Assembly: GCA_002083365.1 (NCBI GenBank)
Contig: LVWS01000016.1
Span: 35,169-99,168 of the forward strand
DNA length: 64,000 nt
Source of the DNA: Nitrospira sp. SG-bin1
GTDB lineage: Bacteria > Nitrospirota > Nitrospiria > Nitrospirales > Nitrospiraceae
Direction: 5' to 3'
The notes under the pieces were generated by a model. It had not been told where the DNA came from, ran no database searches, and was given only the letters and a program-made list of their open reading frames with translations. Shown here piece by piece: positions 34,449 through 42,408 of this stretch. Position 1 is the stretch's first letter, and each line of letters opens with the position of its first letter. The position numbers and the translations under genes were made by a program.

Positions 34449-35752
34449 GTCGCCTGTTGGGCCAACGCCTCGAGTTGCTGCACGGACGAGGACAGGCTGG
34501 CCGGTTGCTCCACGTCCTGTCGCAGATACGCATTGATCGCCTCCTGTGCGTGAACGGCACGGTCAAGCGCGGCATTCATCCCCGGCTTATAGGCTCCAAG
34601 CAATACGAGATCTTCCGATTGGCGATACCGAGCCACCAGTTCGAGGAGTGTCCTGGCGGCATCGTAGTGCGCCCGGCCGACGATATCCCGCATCACACGG
34701 CTCGTACTCTGGAGGAGGTCGATCGCGGGGAAATGATTGCGTGCGGCCAACGTGCGTGACAACACGATGTGGCCGTCCAAGATCGAACGAACGGTATCGG
34801 CGATCGGATCGGCCAGATCATCTCCATCGACGAGGACCGTGTACAAGCCCGTAATAGTTCCCGGACCCGGTCCGGTCCCGACACGTTCCAGTAACTTCGG
34901 CAAGAGGGTAAACACCGAGGGAGTATAGCCTTTGGTCGTCGGCGGTTCCCCGATCGCCAAACCCACTTCTCGTTGGCTGTAAGCCAATCGCGTCAGCGAA
35001 TCCATCAACAACAATACCTGTTTGCCCGCGTCGCGGAAATACTCGGCGATGGTCGTGGCCACCAGCGCGGCACGCAATCGAATGAGCGGAGCTTGATCGG
35101 AGGTCGCCACCACCACCACCGAACGTCCGAGGGCCTCCGTGCCCAAATCGCGCTCCAGGAATTCATTGACCTCGCGGCCACGCTCTCCGATAAGGGCGAT
35201 GACATTGACATCCGCTTTGGTATACCGGCTGATCATCCCCAACAGTACACTCTTCCCGACGCCGGAACCCGAAAAGATACCCATCTTCTGCCCACGTCCG
35301 CACGTAAGAAACCCGTTGATCGCGCGGACGCCGAGGTCAAGCGGCGTGCGGAGACGGGCCCGTTGTAACGGATTCGGTGCCTCCGCATACAACGGATAGC
35401 GTTCCACGGCCGGCAGCGGTCCCTTGCCGTCCATCGGATTCCCACAGCCGTCGAGCACCCTTCCCAATAAGCCCGGTCCGACCGCGAGACTGGCCACCTG
35501 CCCGGACATGATAATTCGGCTTCCCGGCCCGATCCCCTGCATGTCGCCTAACGGCATCAGGAGAACGCGGTCTCCACGAAATCCCACCACCTCCGCAGGA
35601 ATCGACCCTCCGGCCACCTCCTTCGTAATTCGGCAGAGTTCTCCGACGGTCGTCATCGGGCCGTACCCTTCCACGACAATCCCGACCGCCTGCATCACTT
35701 TTCCGGAAACTTCGACGGGGTCGATGTGCTCGATCAAATGGCTAAGACTCAT
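34445..35752 (-). CDS. fliI: Flagellum-specific ATPase FliI
   Basis: 435 residues, F1-beta-like. Walker A GIFSGSGVGKS (158-168), Walker B VLLLMDSLTRLAYSQREVGLAIGEPP and the catalytic segment LIGERGREVNEFLE are intact. It forms the hexameric ATPase of the export apparatus with FliH and FliJ. It overlaps the end of the REC-fliH fusion by 11 bases. Confidence 0.97.
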   Translation of the reverse strand: MSLSHLIEHIDPVEVSGKVMQAVGIVVEGYGPMTTVGELCRITKEVAGGSIPAEVVGFRGDRVLLMPLGDMQGIGPGSRIIMSGQVASLAVGPGLLGRVLDGCGNPMDGKGPLPAVERYPLYAEAPNPLQRARLRTPLDLGVRAINGFLTCGRGQKMGIFSGSGVGKSVLLGMISRYTKADVNVIALIGERGREVNEFLERDLGTEALGRSVVVVATSDQAPLIRLRAALVATTIAEYFRDAGKQVLLLMDSLTRLAYSQREVGLAIGEPPTTKGYTPSVFTLLPKLLERVGTGPGPGTITGLYTVLVDGDDLADPIADTVRSILDGHIVLSRTLAARNHFPAIDLLQSTSRVMRDIVGRAHYDAARTLLELVARYRQSEDLVLLGAYKPGMNAALDRAVHAQEAINAYLRQDVEQPASLSSSVQQLEALAQQAT

Positions 35753-36767
35753 GGTGAACCCTATTCCTCAGAACGTCGCCCAAGCGAAACAACTGAGTAT
35801 TCAACGAGGCATCGACCAATCGCGTCGCAGTGTGCAGAAGGCAGCTGCCTCGTTGGAGTGACGCCACCGGCTCGATGGCAAGCTTGAGAGCGACTTGCTG
35901 CCGTCCTGTCAGTTCGGCCCGAACCGCTTCCAGCACGGCGGCATCGGCGGGATGCACTTGTATCACCACGCTGTCCGACGCGTGAACCGCGGCGAGTGCC
36001 GTTTTGACCTGCGTGACGATCTGGTCACGATGGGACTCCGCCGACTCATGAAGTATTTTCGACACGATTTGAAGCGCGAGCGCGATGATTTCATCGTCCA
36101 CCGTCTGCCGAAGCCCGGACCGGGCGGCGTCAAACTTTCTGACGGCCTCGGTCAGGACGGCGAACTCCTGTTGGCGCTGTGCCTCCGACTGGCGACGGCC
36201 GTCGGCCAACCCCCGCTCGTATTCCGTCAGACCGTCTTCCCCTCGCTGCGTGCCGTCATCGCCGAACGTCTGGAACGGGACAGTCTGTAGCCGTACGACG
36301 CCGGACCGTACGGCGGCATGTTTCAAGACCGTCTGGTCGGCACGCGACCGATGGATCTCCAGCAATCGACGGACCGTCGCGAGAACCGCCTCATGTTGAA
36401 AGGGTTTCATCAAGAAATCGCTGGCACCGGCCCTCATCGCACGGACGACAAGTTCGACCGAGGGCGAGCCGGTCATCACAACTCCGATCATGCGGCTATC
36501 GATCCGCTGAGCTTCTTCCAGAACCGCAATCCCATCTCGATCCGGAAGGGAGGCGTCCACGATCAACAGTGAAGGAGTCGCCTGCTTGATCGTCGACAGC
36601 GCCTCTTGTCCGGATGCCGACAGTCGAATGGACACTCGTTCGGGTAACAGTAACTCCTGAAAACAGGTTCTAACCCCCTCGTCGGCGTCCACGACCAAGA
36701 CCGTCCCTTGAAGTCGTGGCGCACGGCGCTCTGGAGCGGTCATCGCCGTGAGACTCGTTCCCGTCAC
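35742..36767 (-). CDS. fliH: Fusion of response-regulator receiver domain to FliH
   Basis: 341 residues starting at a GTG at 36767 that overlaps the fliG TAG stop by one base and has AGGAG 8 bases upstream. Residues about 20-135 are a complete receiver: acidic pair VVDAD (27/29), phospho-acceptor D71 in LLIVDASLPDRDG, switch T99 in VVMTGS and K121 in LMKPF. Residues about 180-335 are FliH: YERGLADGRRQSEAQRQQ, DEIIALALQIVSKILHESAE and VIQVHPADAAVLEAV. FliH normally restrains the FliI ATPase and anchors it to FliN. The receiver could let a kinase control export. The gene is in the standard fliG-fliH-fliI position, and no break separates the two parts. Confidence 0.92.
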   Translation of the reverse strand: MTGTSLTAMTAPERRAPRLQGTVLVVDADEGVRTCFQELLLPERVSIRLSASGQEALSTIKQATPSLLIVDASLPDRDGIAVLEEAQRIDSRMIGVVMTGSPSVELVVRAMRAGASDFLMKPFQHEAVLATVRRLLEIHRSRADQTVLKHAAVRSGVVRLQTVPFQTFGDDGTQRGEDGLTEYERGLADGRRQSEAQRQQEFAVLTEAVRKFDAARSGLRQTVDDEIIALALQIVSKILHESAESHRDQIVTQVKTALAAVHASDSVVIQVHPADAAVLEAVRAELTGRQQVALKLAIEPVASLQRGSCLLHTATRLVDASLNTQLFRLGDVLRNRVHHES

Positions 36768-37759
36768 TAGAGCATCTCCTCTCCCGCCCCGGCGATGACG
36801 ATACGGCCTTCTTCCTCCAGTTTGCGGCAGACTTTGAGGATATTCTGCTGCGCTCGCTCGACATCGGACACTCGGACCGGCCCTTTGGCCTCCATATCCT
36901 CTTTCAACATTTCTGCGGCACGGCTCGACATATTCTTGAAAAATTTATCCTTCACCTCCGGATTGGCGCCTCGGAGCGCCAATGGGAGGTCGTCCTTACT
37001 GATCTCTTTCATCAGTTCCTGTAGACCCCGATCATCGACCTTCACCAAGTCGTCGAAGACGAACATAAGCGCTCGAATCGCGTCCGCCAACGGCTGGCTC
37101 TTCTCGGCGATCCTCACCATGATCCCGCCCTCGTTGGCCTTGTCCATGCGTGTCAAAATATCCGCCATCACCTCGGGCCCGCCGATGCTCTGCGAACTCA
37201 TCCCTTTGCTCGCCAACAACGTCTCTTGCATGCTTTGACTGAGTTCCTCCAAGATATCCGGCTGCACCTCCTCCATGGTCGCAAGCCGAAGCGCCACGTC
37301 CCCGCGCATCGATTCCGGCAAGCCGGCGAGGACTTGCCCGGCTTGCTCGCTTTCCAGATGCGCGAGAATGACCGCCACCGTTTGCGCATGCTCGACCTTC
37401 AGCATTTGCACGAGGGTTTTCACATCGACCCATTTCAACGCTTCCAGACCCGGATAGCTTTTTCGGGTCATCGATTCAATGATCCGCGCGGCCTTTTCCG
37501 GACCCAACGCCTTGGTCAGAACCGTTTTGATGAACTCTTTTCCTTGGAACTGAACCTCACCGGACGCGCTGGCGACCCGAAAATCCGAGATGACCGCATC
37601 CTCTTCATCTCGCGAGATTTGGGCCGTGCCGTTCATGAAACTTCCCAATCTCTTGATTTCCTTGGGATCGAGTTGTTTCATCACTTGAGCGGCGGCTTCT
37701 TCTCCGATGGCACGGAGAAGAATGGCCGCTTTCTGTTCCCCTGTGAGATTTCTCGCCAT
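36767..37759 (-). CDS. fliG: Flagellar motor switch protein FliG
   Basis: 330 residues, normal FliG length. Conserved are the N-terminal GEQKAAILLRAIGEEAAAQV, the middle EHAQTVAVILAHLESEQAGQVL and the C-terminal torque helix IRALMFVFDDLVKVDDRGLQELMKEI with charged residues. FliG sits on the MS-ring and contacts stators. The ATG has no visible ribosome site and follows a 212-base gap after fliF that contains a strong hairpin. Confidence 0.96.
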   Translation of the reverse strand: MARNLTGEQKAAILLRAIGEEAAAQVMKQLDPKEIKRLGSFMNGTAQISRDEEDAVISDFRVASASGEVQFQGKEFIKTVLTKALGPEKAARIIESMTRKSYPGLEALKWVDVKTLVQMLKVEHAQTVAVILAHLESEQAGQVLAGLPESMRGDVALRLATMEEVQPDILEELSQSMQETLLASKGMSSQSIGGPEVMADILTRMDKANEGGIMVRIAEKSQPLADAIRALMFVFDDLVKVDDRGLQELMKEISKDDLPLALRGANPEVKDKFFKNMSSRAAEMLKEDMEAKGPVRVSDVERAQQNILKVCRKLEEEGRIVIAGAGEEML

Positions 37760-37868
37760 GGCTACGCGCTAGATCAGGGTGTTGCACGACCGTAAGTTGT
37801 CAGAAATCACCCTATCAGTTTCTCGAACGAGGCCGATGCCGCAGATCCTGTGGAGCGGGCCGACCTCT

Positions 37869-37902
37869 CATCCCGCCGGTTCCCCTCCTAAATACCGGGA
37901 TG
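37869..37902 (-). repeat. Hairpin in the fliF-fliG gap
   Basis: CATCCCG (37869-37875) and CGGGATG (37896-37902) form a 7-bp stem, extendable by CGAC (37861-37864) with GTCG (37903-37906) across a small bulge. There is no T-tract, so it is not a standard terminator. It may attenuate read-through or stabilise processed mRNA. Confidence 0.45.
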
Positions 37903-37971
37903 GTCGTTCACGCTTCATGCGTCCGCGGTCCGCGCGATGCGAGAACGATGGAGGACAAGTTTCGCGGGATC

Positions 37972-39543
37972 TCAAGTTGGATTCTTCAGCCACTGTTTCA
38001 CGACCACGGCCGTCGTATCCGGATTCTTTCTCGCCATGTCGATGATCTGCACCCTGTCCGGTGAACCGGCCAATGCAGCCTCCGCCGATCCACCGGAGCC
38101 CGGAAGAGCGGATGTCGACGCTTCGGCGGACGTCTGTTCCGACGTCGATCCCAACATGGCCAACAACGGACGGACGACGAACAGGAAAATCACGGTAAAC
38201 AGAAGGATGCCCACGCCATAGCGCAGGTAGGGCAACCATGGCTTCGAACCTTCCGCCATGGCTTCCGCGGTCGCACCCTGCGTCTCCTCCGGTTCCGTAC
38301 CGAACTGAACGTTGGTGACCTGCACCTGATCCTGCCGGTCGGCTGAAAAGCCCATCGCCTTCTTGACGATTTCCTCGATCCGCTTGAGGTCTTCTTCCGA
38401 ACGGGGGATGTATTTGCGCGCGGCCGCCGGTGCCTCCGTCGGCTGTCCCTCGCCGGCTTTGGCGGTTTCATACGTTCCGTCGACCAACACGGCCACGGAT
38501 AATTGTTTAATGACGCCCACGGGCTCGACGATTTTAGAAACCGTTCGACTGATCTCATAATTGACGGTTTCATTCTTCGTGAGACTGTTGTTCGAACTGG
38601 TTTGCGTCGGTTCTTGATCCGTTCCCGGGGGGACGTTCGACTGCACGCCTGGCACGCCGCCGCCGACGCCGTTGGTGCCATTGGCCTTCTCCTGCCCCCG
38701 TTGCTCGCTCCGCACCACTTGGCTGTTCGGATCGTATCGCTCCTCCGTCGTCTCGACTTTTCGAAAATCCACCACGCTGGACACACGCACCACGGCTTTG
38801 TTGGATCCGACGATCCGCTCCAACATGGTTTGGATCCGCGTTTCCACGTCCTTTTCGATGCTGCGCTGATATTCGAGCTGCGTATTGGTCAGCCCGGCGG
38901 TTTCATCCGTCATGGTGGTCGACAGCATACGACCGTGCCCGTCCACGACGGTCACATCGCGGGTCTGCAGGCCCTCCACGCTGCTGGACACCAGATGGAT
39001 GATCCCTTGCACCTGCGCTTGCGACAGCTGTTGTCCACCGCGAAGCGACACGATGACGGACGCGCGGGCTTTTTCCTGTTCATTGGCGAAGAGACGGCGT
39101 TCCGGGATCGCCAGATGAACGCGCGCCCGTTCGACTTCCGGCAGCTGCGCCACGGTTCTCGCCAACTCCCCCTGCAAGGCGCGGCGATAGTTGAGCTTCT
39201 GGACGAACTCGGACATGCCGATCGATGTGCGGTCAAAAATCTCGAACCCGATCCCTCCTCCGTGGGGAAGCCCTTGCGTCGCCAACTGCAATCGCAGGTC
39301 GTGGACCTGGGCGCTGGGCACCAGCACCGTCGATCCGCCGCCGGAAGTTTCGTACGGCACTTTGGTCTCTTTAAGTTTGTCGATGATGGCGGCGGCATCT
39401 TCGCTGCTCAGATTCGTAAACAGCACTTGCATGTCCGGTTGTTGCGTCCACAAGGCAACGGCAATGAGGCCTGCAACCGACCCGGCCAGCGCGATGAGGA
39501 TGATCAGTCGTTGATTGATGGAAAACCTCGAGAACATGGCCAT
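37972..39543 (-). CDS. fliF: Flagellar MS-ring protein FliF
   Basis: 523 residues. Two membrane helices bracket the periplasmic part: RLIILIALAGSVAGLIAVALW near residue 12 and YLRYGVGILLFTVIFLFVVRPLL near 430. Ring-building motifs include VLFTNLSSEDAAAIIDKLKETKVPYE and RVHLAIPERRLFANEQEKARASV. The cytosolic tail ends RKNPDTTAVVVKQWLKN, which binds FliG. It forms the MS-ring housing the export gate. It is 26 bases downstream of fliE. Confidence 0.96.
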   Translation of the reverse strand: MAMFSRFSINQRLIILIALAGSVAGLIAVALWTQQPDMQVLFTNLSSEDAAAIIDKLKETKVPYETSGGGSTVLVPSAQVHDLRLQLATQGLPHGGGIGFEIFDRTSIGMSEFVQKLNYRRALQGELARTVAQLPEVERARVHLAIPERRLFANEQEKARASVIVSLRGGQQLSQAQVQGIIHLVSSSVEGLQTRDVTVVDGHGRMLSTTMTDETAGLTNTQLEYQRSIEKDVETRIQTMLERIVGSNKAVVRVSSVVDFRKVETTEERYDPNSQVVRSEQRGQEKANGTNGVGGGVPGVQSNVPPGTDQEPTQTSSNNSLTKNETVNYEISRTVSKIVEPVGVIKQLSVAVLVDGTYETAKAGEGQPTEAPAAARKYIPRSEEDLKRIEEIVKKAMGFSADRQDQVQVTNVQFGTEPEETQGATAEAMAEGSKPWLPYLRYGVGILLFTVIFLFVVRPLLAMLGSTSEQTSAEASTSALPGSGGSAEAALAGSPDRVQIIDMARKNPDTTAVVVKQWLKNPT

Positions 39544-39569
39544 CTCTTGCCCTCAGACAATCTCAACCG

Positions 39570-39872
39570 TCACATCTGCATCCGCTGAATTTCCTCGTAC
39601 GCGGCAACCAACTTATTTCTGACCTGCATCATCAATTGGAAGGACACGTCCGCCTGCTGCAGCGCGACCATCGTGCGGTGAATGTCCTGTGTTTCGCCGG
39701 TCATCAGATCCTGCACCGCCCGGCCGGCTTCCATCTGCGTGTCGTTGACCTTTCCGATGGCGGACTTGAGCGAATCCAAGAACCCTGTGGCCCCGACCGT
39801 TCCCGCCGGCTCGGCGGGAGCCACATCCGGAATGGGAGCGAGGCCGGCTGTCGGACCGTATATCTGACTCAT
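39570..39872 (-). CDS. fliE: MS-ring/rod adapter FliE
   Basis: 100 residues from the ATG at 39872, which follows GGGAGGTG; a second ATG lies just before it and a longer start at 39905 is inside flgC. The C-terminal half (FLDSLKSAIGKVNDTQMEAGRAVQDL...DIHRTMVALQQADVSFQLMMQVRNKLVAAYEEIQRMQ) is classic FliE. It joins the rod to the MS-ring/export gate. Two bases separate it from flgC. Confidence 0.95.
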   Translation of the reverse strand: MSQIYGPTAGLAPIPDVAPAEPAGTVGATGFLDSLKSAIGKVNDTQMEAGRAVQDLMTGETQDIHRTMVALQQADVSFQLMMQVRNKLVAAYEEIQRMQM

Positions 39873-39874
39873 CA

Positions 39875-40324
39875 TCACCTCCCGATTTCGAGGGCCTTGT
39901 TCCACATGGCGCGTGTCGCGTTGATGGCTTGCACGTTCGCTTCGTACGCACGCGATGCGCCGATCATGTTCACCATCTCTTCCATGACATTGACATTGGG
40001 GAGACGCACAAATCCTTTGGCGTCGGCATCCGGATGATGGGGGTCATAGATGAGCTGCCCTGGCTTGGGATCTTCCACCACCCGCGCGACGGAGACTCCT
40101 TCGAGGGCGTGCGCGGAGGGTCCGACCGCGACTTGGCGAAACGCCCGCTGAAACGTGCTCGGCACCGCCGTGGAGCGAAAGACGACATCCCGTCGCTTGT
40201 AGGGACCTCCTCCCGGCGTTTTTGTCGATTGGGCGTTGGCAAGATTGCTCGCGATCACATTGAGCCGCCGACGTTGGGCATCCAATCCGGAAACCGATAC
40301 GGCTAGGCTATCCGACATTTCCAT
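39875..40324 (-). CDS. flgC: Proximal rod protein FlgC
   Basis: 149 residues. The ATG at 40324 follows AGGAGG 7-8 bases upstream. Rod motifs are SGLDAQRRRLNVIASNLANAQ and the C-terminal LPNVNVMEEMVNMIGASRAYEANVQAINATR. It lies 65 bases downstream of flgB. Confidence 0.96.
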   Translation of the reverse strand: MEMSDSLAVSVSGLDAQRRRLNVIASNLANAQSTKTPGGGPYKRRDVVFRSTAVPSTFQRAFRQVAVGPSAHALEGVSVARVVEDPKPGQLIYDPHHPDADAKGFVRLPNVNVMEEMVNMIGASRAYEANVQAINATRAMWNKALEIGR

Positions 40325-40389
40325 GATGAACCTCCTGAGTACCAGCCTTAGAACCGACTTGCTCGCCGTGACACATCGACAACGACGCG

Positions 40390-40800
40390 CTATCTCGCGT
40401 CTCGTATCGCACTGAGCAATCCGTGAAACTTCTTGGTCAGTATCGTGGCCGCCGCGTTGTACTGCATGGCATTCTCAGACAGTTTGGCCATTTCCAACTC
40501 GAGATTGACCGAATTGGCGTCCAGCGGGAGATCGCCGGCCGGAACTTCACTGAGTTTGCCCGTCACGGCTTGCACACCCTGCGGGCCGTGAACGCCGAAA
40601 TGGCGAGACTGTGTCGCGGCCATCACGATCGGCGCGCGTCCTTTGCGGGCCGATTGCAATTGGTCCATGAAGGTCAGCTCGGATGCGCGATAGCCCGGAG
40701 TTTCCTCGTTGGCGAGATTCGAGGCAATGACGCGTTGTCGCGCGCTACGAAGGTCCAACGTCCGCTCCAGCAATCGCATCGTCTTGTCAAAGATCGTCAT
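40390..40800 (-). CDS. flgB: Proximal rod protein FlgB
   Basis: 136 residues from the ATG at 40800 (MTIFDKTMRLLERTLDLRSAR), with GAAAGGAG upstream; the longer start at 40902 would include the promoter. Rod signatures are RQRVIASNLANEETPGYRASE and NSVNLELEMAKLSENAMQYN. It is the first gene of a long operon flgB-flgC-fliE-F-G-H-I-J-motE, probably reaching fliK-flgD-flgE across the accessory islet. Confidence 0.95.
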   Translation of the reverse strand: MTIFDKTMRLLERTLDLRSARQRVIASNLANEETPGYRASELTFMDQLQSARKGRAPIVMAATQSRHFGVHGPQGVQAVTGKLSEVPAGDLPLDANSVNLELEMAKLSENAMQYNAAATILTKKFHGLLSAIRDAR

Positions 40801-40836
40801 GGCTCTACACTCCTTTCGATCGGCAGCGCCTCTCTG

Positions 40837-40852
40837 TGCAACCTTGATGCCT
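40837..40852 (-). promoter_or_regulatory. Sigma-54 promoter upstream of flgB
   Basis: Minus-strand AGGCATCAAGGTTGCA: GGCAT-N5-TTGCA with 10 bases between GG and GC. The predicted start near 40826 gives a leader of about 26 bases to the flgB ATG. Confidence 0.8.
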
Positions 40853-40967
40853 GTCTCGGGCTGAGGTGATGGCCGGGAGCCGAGCTCGGATACCCGCATC
40901 AAGTTTTCGCGTCATTCGTCTTGGAACTTCCACTCGACCGTTGCCCACCTGCGCGAATTTGCCGGTC

Positions 40968-40980
40968 GGCAAGTCTTGCC
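40968..40980. promoter_or_regulatory. GGCAAG-T-CTTGCC palindrome upstream of the flgB promoter
   Basis: A perfect 6-base inverted repeat around one base, about 116-128 bases upstream of the flgB -24 element and just past the flrC stop. The half-site resembles the GTCAAG half-site before fliL (five of six bases). A candidate upstream activator site; inference only. Confidence 0.4.
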
Positions 40981-40983
40981 GCC

Positions 40984-42408
40984 CTACGGCGCGGCGGTCG
41001 AGCAGGACTGTTCACTCTCCCGATACTCCCGCAGCTTATTTCGTAACGTCCGAATGCTGATCCCCAGTTCCTTTGCCGCGTGAGTACGATTGTCCTTCAC
41101 TCGTGCCAATGTCTTAAAAATCAATTCCCTTTCCATTTCCCATAACGATCCGTTGATCGCCTGCGGTGCCTGAACAGGCTTGGCCGGTGTGTCTCCGCTC
41201 TGCTCAGGAGGACAATGTTCGGGAAGGATTGGGCCCTGTCCGGCCAGCAACACCGCCCGCTCCATGACGTTCTCCAATTCACGGACATTTCCTTTCCACG
41301 CCAATCGCTGCAAGTGTGTACCGACAAGGTCGGACAACGCAGGCGGCGTCAGACCGTTTCGTACCGCCGACTGACCGACAAAGTGTCGCGCGAGCAATGG
41401 AATATCGATCGTGCGTTCCCGCAACGGCGGGACGGTAACCGGAAAGACGTTCAGACGGTAGTACAGATCTTCACGAAATCGCCCTTGCTCGACTTCTCGA
41501 TAGAGGCCCCGATTGGTGGTCGCGATGACGCGGATATTGACTGAAACGGGTTCACGTCCCCCGATCCGGTCGACCTCGCGCTCCTGCAACACGCGCAGCA
41601 GCTTGGCTTGCAGATTCAGGTTCATCTCGCTGATTTCGTCCAGAAGCAGTGTGCCGGTATGAGCCATTTCAAATTTGCCGATCTTTCTGATCAACGCGCC
41701 GGTAAACGCCCCACGCTCGTGCCCGAACAGTTCACTCTCGAGCAGTCCATCCGGCAAGGCCGCACAATTGACGGCGATAAACGGCCGATGCGCCCGAGGA
41801 CTGCGATTATGGATAAATCGGGCGAGCAACTCCTTACCGGTGCCGCTTTCCCCCTGAATCAGGACCGTGGCTTGACTGGAGGCCACCGCTTCGATCGTAC
41901 TGAGGAGCCGGATCATTCCGGGATCTTGGGTAAGCAGCGCCCGGTTGTCCGGCGGATGGGTCGAGTGACCGGGAAGGGTTGGTTCGTCTCGCTCCGATTC
42001 TCGTCCTGATTTGAGATTCACGATGACGCGTTCCAGCAAATCCATGGAAAACGGTTTCAAGAGATACTCGCTGGCCCCCAACTTCATAGCCTCCACGGCG
42101 GTTTCGATAGCCCCATAGGCCGTCATCAGCACGATGGTGACGTGAGGCGCACGCGCCTTGATCTCCTTGATCAAGTCGAGGCCGTTCAGACGCGGCATCC
42201 GAAGGTCGGTCAGGACCATCCAGGGACGAAACCTGGCAATCCGTTCGACCGCATCCATTCCATCGACGGCCCCTTGCACGGAATACCCAAGCCGTTTGAC
42301 CGTTTCCATCAGTGCCGTTCGCATCGATGGGTCGTCATCGACGATGAGAATGCGGTCGTTTTCATCGCCAGGTTCCGGGAATGCACTTCCTTTTTCACTG
42401 TCATTCAT
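40984..42408 (-). CDS. flrC: Sigma-54 dependent flagellar response regulator FlrC
   Basis: 474 residues. Receiver with D68 in VLTDLRMPRLNG, AAA+ domain with GESGTGKE, the sigma-54 contact loop GAFTGA and RVLQEREVDRIGG, then a Fis-type helix-turn-helix (THAAKELGISIRTLRNKLREY). It is the activator partner of FlrB, overlapping flrB by 8 bases. In Vibrio FlrC drives hook-basal-body genes; here sigma-54 motifs precede flgB, fliL, flgF and its own operon. The symbol is given by domain layout and context. Confidence 0.9.
   Translation of the reverse strand: MNDSEKGSAFPEPGDENDRILIVDDDPSMRTALMETVKRLGYSVQGAVDGMDAVERIARFRPWMVLTDLRMPRLNGLDLIKEIKARAPHVTIVLMTAYGAIETAVEAMKLGASEYLLKPFSMDLLERVIVNLKSGRESERDEPTLPGHSTHPPDNRALLTQDPGMIRLLSTIEAVASSQATVLIQGESGTGKELLARFIHNRSPRAHRPFIAVNCAALPDGLLESELFGHERGAFTGALIRKIGKFEMAHTGTLLLDEISEMNLNLQAKLLRVLQEREVDRIGGREPVSVNIRVIATTNRGLYREVEQGRFREDLYYRLNVFPVTVPPLRERTIDIPLLARHFVGQSAVRNGLTPPALSDLVGTHLQRLAWKGNVRELENVMERAVLLAGQGPILPEHCPPEQSGDTPAKPVQAPQAINGSLWEMERELIFKTLARVKDNRTHAAKELGISIRTLRNKLREYRESEQSCSTAAP

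Noticed and set aside
38503..39588. Long plus-strand reading frame of 361 codons opposite fliF
   Set aside because: Full overlap with the clearly conserved fliF gene; His/Arg/Gly-rich composition typical of an antisense frame in GC-rich DNA.
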